A stretch of 64,000 bases of DNA. Origin: Thalassospira lucentensis (GTDB taxonomy: Bacteria; Pseudomonadota; Alphaproteobacteria; Rhodospirillales; Thalassospiraceae). Location of the stretch: NCBI RefSeq assembly GCF_011806425.1, contig NZ_JAATOV010000005.1:1-64000 (forward strand), in the 5' to 3' direction. Under the pieces are notes generated by a model. That model saw only the letters and a list, made by a program, of their open reading frames with translations, was not told the DNA's origin and made no database searches. This document shows positions 56,689 through 64,000 of the stretch, piece after piece (within the stretch, counting starts at the first letter, position 1; every line of letters starts with the position of its first letter). Made by a program: the position numbers and the translations under genes.

Positions 56689-58241
56689 GCATCAAGGTTT
56701 ACGTCCCGATTGATTCCGGTTCTGTTGCGCTGGGTGCGGATGATGTGGCAACCGCAATTGCCAAAAAGGCCGAAAGCACCGGGGCCGACGTTAAAGTCGT
56801 TCGTAACGGTTCGTTTGGCATGTATTGGCTTGAACCGATGGTCGAAGTCGAAACCGATCACGGTCGTGTTGCCTATGGCCCGGTAAGCGCCGATGATGTC
56901 GATACCCTGTTTGCATCTGATTTTCTGACCGGTGGGGAGCATAAGCTTTATCTTGGCCGGACAGAAAACATTCCATTCCTTAAAAGTCAGACACGCCTGA
57001 CCTTCCAGCGTTGTGGCTTTATCGATCCGGTGTCGCTGGAAGATTACCGCAAATATGATGGCCTGACCGGGCTTGAAAATGCGCTTAAAATGACCGACGA
57101 GGAAATCGTCACGGCGGTCACTGATAGTGGCCTTCGCGGGCGCGGTGGGGCTGGTTTCCCTACGGGCATTAAATGGAAAACGGTGCGCGAAGCACCTGCT
57201 GATCAGAAATACATTGTCTGTAACGCCGATGAAGGCGACAGCGGCACCTTTGCCGATCGCATGATCATGGAAGGCGAGCCATTTGTTCTGATCGAAGGCA
57301 TGATCATTGCAGGTTTGGCGACCGGCGCGACCAAGGGATATGTCTATACCCGGTCGGAATATCCGGCCGCCATTCGCATCATGAACGAGGCCATCGAAGT
57401 CGCCCGTGCTGCGGGTGTTCTTGGCGATAACATCCTTGGTTCTGGCAAGGTGTTTGACATGGAAGTCCGCATGGGTGCGGGCGCCTATGTCTGTGGCGAG
57501 GAAACATCGCTTCTAAATAGTATGGAAGGCAAACGCGGCGTTGTCCGTGCCAAGCCACCATTGCCCGCCCTTGAAGGTTTCCTTGGCCGCCCGACGGTTG
57601 TTAATAATGTTATCTCGCTTTGTTCGGTGCCGGTGATCCTTGAAAAGGGGGCGCAATATTACCGTGATTTCGGTATGGGCCGGTCCCGCGGGACCATTCC
57701 CATTCAGATTGCAGGCAACGTTAAACATGGCGGTCTTTACGAGGTTGGCTTTGGCCTGACCCTTGGCGAGATTGTCGAACAGATCGGCGGCGGCACAGCC
57801 AGTGGTCGACCGGTAAAGGCCGTTCAGGTTGGTGGTCCGTTGGGGGCGTATTTCCCCAAGGAAATGTTCGATACGCCGTTTGATTACGAAGAATTTGCCA
57901 AGCGTGATGGGTTGATTGGGCATGCCGGTGTTGTTGTGTTTGACGACACGGTTGATCTGATGAAGCAGGCCCGTTTTGCCATGGAATTCTGCGCGATTGA
58001 ATCGTGTGGCAAATGTACGCCATGTCGTATCGGATCGATCCGGGGGACCGAAGTTGTCGATAAACTGGCACGCGGTGAAGACCCTGACTTGCAGATCGAA
58101 TTGCTGACCGATCTTTGTGAAACCATGAAGTTTGGTTCGTTGTGCGCCCTGGGCGGCTTTACCCCGTATCCGGTGATGAGCGCACTGACCCATTTCCCTG
58201 ATGATTTCAAGCCACGTGCGCTTGACGTAGCCGCGGAGTGA
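56685..58241 (+). CDS. fdsB: NAD-dependent formate dehydrogenase beta subunit
   Basis: A NuoF-like flavin subunit (518 aa) that reduces NAD+. It starts with a thioredoxin-like 2Fe-2S-type fold, then NAD motif RGRGGAGFPTGIKW, FMN motif CNADEGDSGTFADR, and the 4Fe-4S binding ESCGKCTPCRIGS with a later cysteine in SLCALGG. Standard length for FdsB, which combines NuoE-like and NuoF parts. Confidence 0.93.
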   Translation: MSIKVYVPIDSGSVALGADDVATAIAKKAESTGADVKVVRNGSFGMYWLEPMVEVETDHGRVAYGPVSADDVDTLFASDFLTGGEHKLYLGRTENIPFLKSQTRLTFQRCGFIDPVSLEDYRKYDGLTGLENALKMTDEEIVTAVTDSGLRGRGGAGFPTGIKWKTVREAPADQKYIVCNADEGDSGTFADRMIMEGEPFVLIEGMIIAGLATGATKGYVYTRSEYPAAIRIMNEAIEVARAAGVLGDNILGSGKVFDMEVRMGAGAYVCGEETSLLNSMEGKRGVVRAKPPLPALEGFLGRPTVVNNVISLCSVPVILEKGAQYYRDFGMGRSRGTIPIQIAGNVKHGGLYEVGFGLTLGEIVEQIGGGTASGRPVKAVQVGGPLGAYFPKEMFDTPFDYEEFAKRDGLIGHAGVVVFDDTVDLMKQARFAMEFCAIESCGKCTPCRIGSIRGTEVVDKLARGEDPDLQIELLTDLCETMKFGSLCALGGFTPYPVMSALTHFPDDFKPRALDVAAE

Positions 58242-58246
58242 GAACG

Positions 58247-61126
58247 ATGTCCTTGATCAAAGAAGTCGACTACGGAACCCCCGCCGCCAAATCCGAAAAA
58301 ACGGTTACCCTGACCATTGATGGCAACGACGTCACCGTGCCCGAAGGCACATCGGTGATGCGTGCCTCGATGGAGGCGGGCATTCAAATCCCCAAATTGT
58401 GTGCGTCCGACATGGTCGATGCATTTGGATCGTGCCGTTTGTGCCTAGTAGAGGTCGAAGGCCGCAACGGCACACCGTCATCCTGCACCACACCGGCTGC
58501 TGATGGCATGGTGGTCAAAACCCAGACAGAGCGCCTTAAGAAAATCCGCAAAGGCGTGATGGAACTGTACATTTCCGACCATCCGCTTGATTGCCTGACC
58601 TGTGCAGCCAATGGCGATTGCGAATTGCAGGATATGGCCGGGGCCGTTGGCCTGCGCGATGTGCGCTATGGCTATGACGGCGGCAACCATGTGAAGGTGC
58701 GTGATAACGGCGAAGAAAATCCGCGCTATATGGCAAAGGATGAAACCAACCCGTATTTCACCTATGACCCGTCAAAATGCATTGTGTGTTCGCGCTGTGT
58801 GCGGGCCTGCGAGGAAGTGCAGGGGACCTTTGCGCTGACCATCGAAGGACGTGGTTTTGAAAGCCGCGTTTCGCCGGGGATGCACGAAGACTTCCTTGAT
58901 TCCGAATGTGTGTCGTGTGGCGCCTGCGTTCAGGCCTGCCCAACCGCGACCTTGCAGGAAAAATCGATCATTGAAATCGGCCAGCCGGAACATTCGGTTG
59001 TCACCACCTGTGCGTATTGCGGGGTCGGTTGTTCGTTTAAGGCCGAAATGCGCGGCGAAGAATTGGTGCGCATGGTGCCGTATAAAGACGGCAAAGCCAA
59101 CCGTGGCCATTCCTGTGTTAAGGGGCGGTTTGCGTATGGTTATGCCAACCATAAAGACCGCATCCTGAACCCGATGATCCGCGAAAGTACCTCGGATCCA
59201 TGGCAGGAAGTCAGTTGGGAAGAAGCCCTTCGATATACGGCTGATAAATTCCGCGCCATTCAGGCTGAACATGGCAAGGGTGCGATTGGTGGCATTACCT
59301 CATCGCGTTGCACGAATGAGGAAACCTTCCTTGTTCAAAAACTGATCCGTGCTGGATTTGGCAATAATAACGTCGATACCTGTGCGCGTGTTTGCCATTC
59401 GCCGACCGGCTATGGTTTGAAAACCACCTTTGGGACATCTGCCGGGACGCAGGATTTTGACAGTGTCGAACATACCGATGTGGTTATTCTTATCGGGGCC
59501 AACCCGACCGACGGCCACCCGGTATTTGCATCGCGTTTGAAAAAGCGTCTGCGCGAAGGGGCGAAACTGATCGTGATTGATCCGCGGCGTATTGATCTTG
59601 TGCGCAGCCCACATATCGAGGCCGTCGCCCATGTTGCCTTGCGCCCGGGCACCAACGTTGCGGTTCTGACATCCTTGGCACATGTGATCGTGACCGAAGG
59701 CCTGTTTGACGAGGCTTTTGTTCGCGAACGCTGTGACTGGGATGAATTCCAGGATTGGGCGGCGTTTGTTTCCGATCCAAAACACAGCCCCGAAGCCATC
59801 GCCGAAATGACCGGTGTTGATCCGGAAACCATGCGCACCGCCGCCAGGACTTTTGCCACCGGTGGAAATGGCGCGATTTATTACGGGCTTGGTGTTACCG
59901 AACACAGCCAAGGTTCGACCACGGTGATGGCGATTGCCAACCTTGCCATGGCGACAGGTAACCTTGGGCGTCCGGGCGTTGGGGTTAATCCGCTGCGCGG
60001 TCAGAACAACGTGCAGGGGGCCTGTGATATGGGGTCCTTCCCGCATGAACTGCCGGGCTATCGCCATATTCAAGACAGCACCACCCGCGATATTTTCGAA
60101 GATATCTGGGGTGTCAAACTGGATGATGAGCCGGGCTTGCGTATTCCCAATATGCTTGATGCCGCCGTCGAAGGCACGTTTAAGGGGATCTACATTCAGG
60201 GCGAAGACATCCTGCAATCAGACCCCGATACCAAACATGTGGCGGCTGGTTTGGCGGCAATGGAATGCGTTGTGGTGCATGACCTGTTTTTGAATGAAAC
60301 AGCCAACCATGCCCATGTGTTCCTGCCCGGTTCGACCTTCCTTGAAAAGGATGGCACATTCACCAATGCGGAACGCCGTATCAACCGCGTCCGCCGTGTG
60401 ATGACCCCACTTAACGGGTTTGCCGATTGGGAAGTGACACAGAACCTTGCGCGCGCGATGGGTCTTGATTGGAATTATACCCATCCATCGCAGGTAATGG
60501 ACGAAATTGCCGCCACCACGCCAAGCTTTGCCAATGTGGATTATGACCTTCTTGAACGCGAAGGATCGGTTCAGTGGCCATGTAATGACAAGGCGCCAAA
60601 AGGCACCCCGGTCATGCATATTGATGGTTTTGTGCGCGGTAAGGGCAAGTTTGTGGTCACGGAATATGTCGCCACCGACGAACGTACCGGGCCGCGCTTC
60701 CCGCTTCTTCTGACCACGGGGCGTATTCTTACGCAGTACAATGTCGGGGCACAGACCCGTCGTACGGAAAATACCGCCTGGCACAAAGAAGACTTGCTGG
60801 AAATCCATCCCCATGACGCCGAACAGCGTGGTGTGCGTGATGGCGATTGGATCCGTCTGGCATCGCGATCCGGTGAAACGTCGCTTCGGGCGAAGATCAC
60901 CGACCGTGTCGCACCGGGGGTGGTTTACACAACCTTCCACCATCCGGGCACGCAGGCCAACGTGATCACCACCGACTTTACCGACTGGGCGACGAACTGC
61001 CCGGAATATAAGGTGACCGCGGTGCAGGTTTCGTCCAGCAACGGTCCAAGCGACTGGCAGGTCGAATATGATCGTCAGGCCGAACAATCGCGTCGGATCA
61101 AACCGCGCATTGATGCCGCAGAATAG
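58247..61126 (+). CDS. fdsA: NAD-dependent formate dehydrogenase alpha subunit
   Basis: The molybdenum subunit (959 aa) that oxidises formate to CO2. A NuoG-like N-terminus carries a 2Fe-2S (CASDMVDAFGSCRLCLVEVE region) and several 4Fe-4S motifs (CIVCSRCVRACEE, CVSCGACVQACP, CAYCGVGC). The active-site cysteine is Cys383 followed by His384 in CARVCHSPTG, so this is a cysteine rather than selenocysteine enzyme. GGAG lies 9 bases before the ATG at 58247; a GTG at 58238 overlapping the fdsB stop is the alternative start. Confidence 0.95.
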   Translation: MSLIKEVDYGTPAAKSEKTVTLTIDGNDVTVPEGTSVMRASMEAGIQIPKLCASDMVDAFGSCRLCLVEVEGRNGTPSSCTTPAADGMVVKTQTERLKKIRKGVMELYISDHPLDCLTCAANGDCELQDMAGAVGLRDVRYGYDGGNHVKVRDNGEENPRYMAKDETNPYFTYDPSKCIVCSRCVRACEEVQGTFALTIEGRGFESRVSPGMHEDFLDSECVSCGACVQACPTATLQEKSIIEIGQPEHSVVTTCAYCGVGCSFKAEMRGEELVRMVPYKDGKANRGHSCVKGRFAYGYANHKDRILNPMIRESTSDPWQEVSWEEALRYTADKFRAIQAEHGKGAIGGITSSRCTNEETFLVQKLIRAGFGNNNVDTCARVCHSPTGYGLKTTFGTSAGTQDFDSVEHTDVVILIGANPTDGHPVFASRLKKRLREGAKLIVIDPRRIDLVRSPHIEAVAHVALRPGTNVAVLTSLAHVIVTEGLFDEAFVRERCDWDEFQDWAAFVSDPKHSPEAIAEMTGVDPETMRTAARTFATGGNGAIYYGLGVTEHSQGSTTVMAIANLAMATGNLGRPGVGVNPLRGQNNVQGACDMGSFPHELPGYRHIQDSTTRDIFEDIWGVKLDDEPGLRIPNMLDAAVEGTFKGIYIQGEDILQSDPDTKHVAAGLAAMECVVVHDLFLNETANHAHVFLPGSTFLEKDGTFTNAERRINRVRRVMTPLNGFADWEVTQNLARAMGLDWNYTHPSQVMDEIAATTPSFANVDYDLLEREGSVQWPCNDKAPKGTPVMHIDGFVRGKGKFVVTEYVATDERTGPRFPLLLTTGRILTQYNVGAQTRRTENTAWHKEDLLEIHPHDAEQRGVRDGDWIRLASRSGETSLRAKITDRVAPGVVYTTFHHPGTQANVITTDFTDWATNCPEYKVTAVQVSSSNGPSDWQVEYDRQAEQSRRIKPRIDAAE

Positions 61127-61221
61127 GATAAAGTGCCCCGCACTGTGTTATGATTGGTTTCATGGCACCGTGCGGGGGCGCCGTCTGTAAAGAAAAGTTT
61201 ACAAGCAAAGAGTGAACACCA

Positions 61222-61446
61222 ATGGCACCTGATAAGCTTGTCTATATGGCCAATCAGATCGCGACCTTTTTTAAATCCAAACCCCACGACGAAGGGGTTG
61301 AAGGGGTTGCAGGACATATCAATGATTTTTGGGAACCGCGCATGCGCAAACAGCTGTTCGACTTGATTGCCGATGGGCATGACGGGTTCGATCCGCTGGT
61401 GCTTGAAGCCGCCCCGTCGATCCGCAAAGTCAAAGAAACCGCATGA
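61222..61446 (+). CDS. fdsD: Formate dehydrogenase delta subunit
   Basis: A small helical subunit (74 aa) of the FdsGBAD enzyme, recognised from KLVYMANQIATFFKS and the FWEPRMRKQLFDLI segment. It lies between fdsA and fdhD and overlaps fdhD by 4 bases. Some other operons have fdhD (fdsC) before fdsD, so the order is swapped here. Confidence 0.9.
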   Translation: MAPDKLVYMANQIATFFKSKPHDEGVEGVAGHINDFWEPRMRKQLFDLIADGHDGFDPLVLEAAPSIRKVKETA

Positions 61447-62252
61447 AAACCAAATCATCAGACAATTATATTGTCGATGGCCGGGACATTGATATGGCGC
61501 GCGCCGTATCACGCGATGACGGCAATGATGATGCCCCCATGGTCTTGCAGCCGGAAATCCCGGCTGCATTGACGTTTAATGGGCAATCCCATGCGGTGAT
61601 GATGGTGTCGCCCCATGACCTAGAAGATTTCATGGTTGGGTTTGCGCTGTCAGAAGGTATTGCCGATGACGTGTCGCAGATCACGCTGCGGGATGTGCGC
61701 AAAACCCTTCAGGGCTATGTGATTGAGGCGGACTTGCACGAAGACGTGTTTGATCGGCTTGAAGATCGTCAACGTACCCTTGAAGGGCGATCTGGTTGCG
61801 GATTGTGCGGTGTGCAGTCATTGGATGCGGTGTCGATGGATAAAATCGGCACGGTGACGCCGGGCAATATGGCGCAGGATATTGTGCTGCGTGCGATTGA
61901 TGCGCTGCCCGATCATCAAACCCGTAACCGCGAAGGCGGCGGGTTGTTGCATGCCAGTGCCTTTGTCGATGGTAGCGGTAACATCATCCTAACCCGCGAA
62001 GATATCGGACGGCACAACGCGCTTGATAAAGTATTGGGCGCGGTTGCGCGGCAGGGGATTGATACCACCGGCGGGTTTGTGTTGATGACCAGCCGCTGTT
62101 CATACGAAATCGTTACCAAGACCGTGCAATGTGGGGTCGGGGGGCTTGTGACCCTGTCTGGTCCCACCTTAACGGCGGTCAACTTGGCACGGAAAGCTGG
62201 ACTGACATTGATTTGCCGCGAACGGCGCGGGCTGTTTCGCCGCTTTGCCTAA
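61443..62252 (+). CDS. fdhD: Formate dehydrogenase accessory sulfurtransferase
   Basis: FdhD/FdsC (269 aa) hands sulfur to the molybdenum cofactor and is needed for formate dehydrogenase activity. The mobile loop motif GRSGCGLCG carries Cys119 and Cys122. The start overlaps fdsD by 4 bases, completing the operon. Confidence 0.94.
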   Translation: MKTKSSDNYIVDGRDIDMARAVSRDDGNDDAPMVLQPEIPAALTFNGQSHAVMMVSPHDLEDFMVGFALSEGIADDVSQITLRDVRKTLQGYVIEADLHEDVFDRLEDRQRTLEGRSGCGLCGVQSLDAVSMDKIGTVTPGNMAQDIVLRAIDALPDHQTRNREGGGLLHASAFVDGSGNIILTREDIGRHNALDKVLGAVARQGIDTTGGFVLMTSRCSYEIVTKTVQCGVGGLVTLSGPTLTAVNLARKAGLTLICRERRGLFRRFA

Positions 62253-62315
62253 CTTTGGTCGCGGCGTCACGTCCCGCGTGAACGTCGCCCAAAAGCAGGC
62301 ATGTCAAAGAAGGCA

Positions 62316-62353
62316 TGTCATGGGATGCGAAGTACGTTTCGCACTCCATGACA
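62316..62353. terminator. Long hairpin between fdhD and the CoA-transferase gene
   Basis: A 16-bp stem (62316-62331 with 62338-62353) has one A-C mismatch, one G-T pair and a 6-base loop. It lies between two convergent genes. No T tract follows on either strand. Confidence 0.65.
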
Positions 62354-62377
62354 TATCAGATGCCGGTTGGCCGCTTG

Positions 62378-64000
62378 TTAGCTTGGGATATATTCCTGGC
62401 TCCATGACTCACTCAGGTCGCCGGATTTCAGCATCATCTCAATTGCCTGATCGCCATAGCCCAATTCTTTGAGGATTGTGCGCGTTGATGTGCCAAACTT
62501 TTCCGAAGGGCTCAGGGCAACCACCTTTGAGCGTGTTGTTCGCACCGCGTATGGGTCAAGCTGAATGACCTCATGCCCGCTGGGATGATCGGGGTAGACT
62601 GAGAAGGAATAGCTTCCGCGGTCCGTACCCGGTGTCCCGTCCGCTTCGCGTGTGTTTTCCGCACGCAATGCATCAATGTTATCGCAGATCGCAGCCCCAA
62701 TATCAGCCGCATGCAGACGTTCAATCCATTCGTTTGCGGTCGTGGTCTGGAACGCTGTTGCCAGATAGATTGCCCGTTCTTCCAGCGGAATTTCAGGCAA
62801 TTCTTCAAGGCCTTCGACCTCGCGGAACCGAGGAAGATCTTCTTCATAGGCGCTTAGCAACACATAGGTGCCCGATGCCGTGCTGTAAAAGCGGTTAAGT
62901 TCATCATTGCCGTTGGTTTCCGGTCCCGACGGTTCGTCAAACAAGCCGCGTCCGCGGTAATCATAGGCAAAGGGTATTTGCAAAAGGCCGCTATTGGCGG
63001 TCAGTGATGTCCGGCCGCGCCCGATCCGACCAAACCGGTATTTCTGATACAACGCCGCCGCAACAGCCAAAGCACCGCCAAAGCCACACATGACATCGAT
63101 GGTCCCAACATGGGCGTGCTCTTCGGGGCGGTCCATGGCGCCGCCAAATCGCAACATGATGCCCGTTGCGGCCTGCACCAGATCGTCATAGCCGATATAG
63201 TCGGTACGCACGCCACGCTGAACGCCACTGAAACAATCCAGTTTGCAGAAAATGGCATTTGGATTGAGTTTGCGCAGGTTTTCCGCATCAAGACCCATCC
63301 GCTTGATCTGACTATCCGGGGCGTTCCAGATGATGACATCAACCGATTTAACCAGATCTTCGAATACCTTGCGGCCATGTTCGGATTTGATGTCTGCAAG
63401 GATCGACTTTTTGCCGCGCATTTGCGATAGGCCGTAAATGACGGTATTCCAGCTATCATAAAGCGGCACGGACGGATCCAGCTTGATGACTTCGGCGCCA
63501 AACCGTGCCAGGTAGCAGGCCGAATGCGGACCGGCAATGACGTTGCAAAGATCAAGTATCTTAACCCCGGAAAGCCAGCCTTCTTGCTCAATCGCGTCCG
63601 CTGGATCGGGAATCTCGGTCCGATGTTTTTTAAGGGTTTTAAGCGCCTCATTAAACTCTACCCAGCGACGCGGTTGGGGGTTAAGGGCTTCTTCGCCGCT
63701 TTCTTCCATCCAGACAACCGGGCCGGGCGTGGTCATTTCGCCATATTCCGGGTCCCATGTATCGATCATCAGACCGGAACCTTCAGCATATTCGTCATGA
63801 ATCCATTCCTGCAGCCAGCGCTGCGGCGCGCCCGGAATGCCGCCACGACCAAACATCTTTTTCCATTCGTGCGATGTGCGGGTCATGAAGACATCCTTCA
63901 TGCGCGCGGCAATCCTGTCCGCCCAATCTTTGGGCATCGGATAGACCCCAAGCGAGGTTTCAGACTCCCATTCGCTTTGCGGTTTGTAGGTGTCATCCTC
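62378..64000 (-). CDS. CaiB/BaiF (family III) CoA-transferase, tandem-domain, 5' end outside window
   Basis: The frame is open to the right edge, so only the C-terminal 540 residues are seen. About the first 135 look like the end of one CoA-transferase domain, then a second begins (GVKILDLCNVIAGPHSACYLARFGAEVIKLDP) and continues with GYDDLVQAATGIMLRFGG, where family III enzymes keep a catalytic aspartate. This suggests a fused two-domain protein rather than the usual 400-aa homodimer subunit. Such enzymes move CoA between carboxylic acids; the substrate is unknown. It is convergent with fdhD and separated by a hairpin. Confidence 0.85.
   Translation of the reverse strand, partial: EDDTYKPQSEWESETSLGVYPMPKDWADRIAARMKDVFMTRTSHEWKKMFGRGGIPGAPQRWLQEWIHDEYAEGSGLMIDTWDPEYGEMTTPGPVVWMEESGEEALNPQPRRWVEFNEALKTLKKHRTEIPDPADAIEQEGWLSGVKILDLCNVIAGPHSACYLARFGAEVIKLDPSVPLYDSWNTVIYGLSQMRGKKSILADIKSEHGRKVFEDLVKSVDVIIWNAPDSQIKRMGLDAENLRKLNPNAIFCKLDCFSGVQRGVRTDYIGYDDLVQAATGIMLRFGGAMDRPEEHAHVGTIDVMCGFGGALAVAAALYQKYRFGRIGRGRTSLTANSGLLQIPFAYDYRGRGLFDEPSGPETNGNDELNRFYSTASGTYVLLSAYEEDLPRFREVEGLEELPEIPLEERAIYLATAFQTTTANEWIERLHAADIGAAICDNIDALRAENTREADGTPGTDRGSYSFSVYPDHPSGHEVIQLDPYAVRTTRSKVVALSPSEKFGTSTRTILKELGYGDQAIEMMLKSGDLSESWSQEYIPS

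Noticed and set aside
1-64000. Search by eye for tRNA, rRNA, CRISPR repeats, insertion sequences, phage genes and riboswitches
   Set aside because: None had support: no regularly spaced repeats, no transposase or integrase motifs, no cloverleaf or known riboswitch core recognised, including upstream of glyA and soxB.

Overview
The window looks like chromosomal DNA of a marine-type alphaproteobacterium, most like a Rhodospirillales member such as Thalassospira. That placement rests on gene content and protein style (moderate GC, a heterotetrameric sarcosine oxidase locus, a CoA-dependent aromatic locus, an FdsGBA formate dehydrogenase) and was not tested by any search. No rRNA, tRNA, CRISPR array, insertion sequence or phage gene was seen. 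It is a catabolic region for nitrogen-containing small molecules.

Region 1 (about 0.5-20.6 kb) follows an isolated chemoreceptor and degrades glycine betaine: gbcAB (betaine to dimethylglycine), an ETF pair with a GcvT-type dimethylglycine dehydrogenase and purU, sarcosine oxidase soxBDAG with glyA, and a glutathione-independent formaldehyde dehydrogenase. Two paralogous GlxA-family (DJ-1/PfpI plus AraC) regulators each stand divergent to one of these operons. Formate from this region can be burnt by the fds operon at 56-62 kb.

Region 2 (21.2-39.0 kb) is a tryptophan/kynurenine locus using the anthraniloyl-CoA route. It encodes tryptophan 2,3-dioxygenase, an alpha/beta-hydrolase formamidase, kynureninase, 2-aminobenzoate-CoA ligase, a flavin monooxygenase/reductase fusion (2-aminobenzoyl-CoA monooxygenase/reductase type), a short-chain dehydrogenase, a crotonase lacking both usual glutamates, an acyl-CoA dehydrogenase, a FadB-like fusion, a MarR regulator, a Liv-type ABC importer, a thioesterase and a Rid-family protein lacking the usual catalytic arginine.

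Region 3 (39.1-48.6 kb) has a Pot-type ABC importer with an unusual permease tail, a MocR regulator, a class III aminotransferase, a TauE/SafE (DUF81) exporter and a YdfG-like dehydrogenase. The set resembles the taurine-nitrogen/isethionate-excretion module (Toa-IsfD-IsfE), though the substrate is unproven.

Region 4 (48.7-62.3 kb) has a DctB/DctD-like two-component pair, a GNAT acetyltransferase and an OFA-family MFS transporter. The transporter is preceded by two palindromes exactly four helical turns apart and a good sigma-54 -24/-12 element. A LysR regulator and the NAD-dependent molybdenum formate dehydrogenase operon fdsGBA-fdsD-fdhD follow. The right edge cuts into a tandem-domain CaiB/BaiF CoA-transferase on the minus strand.
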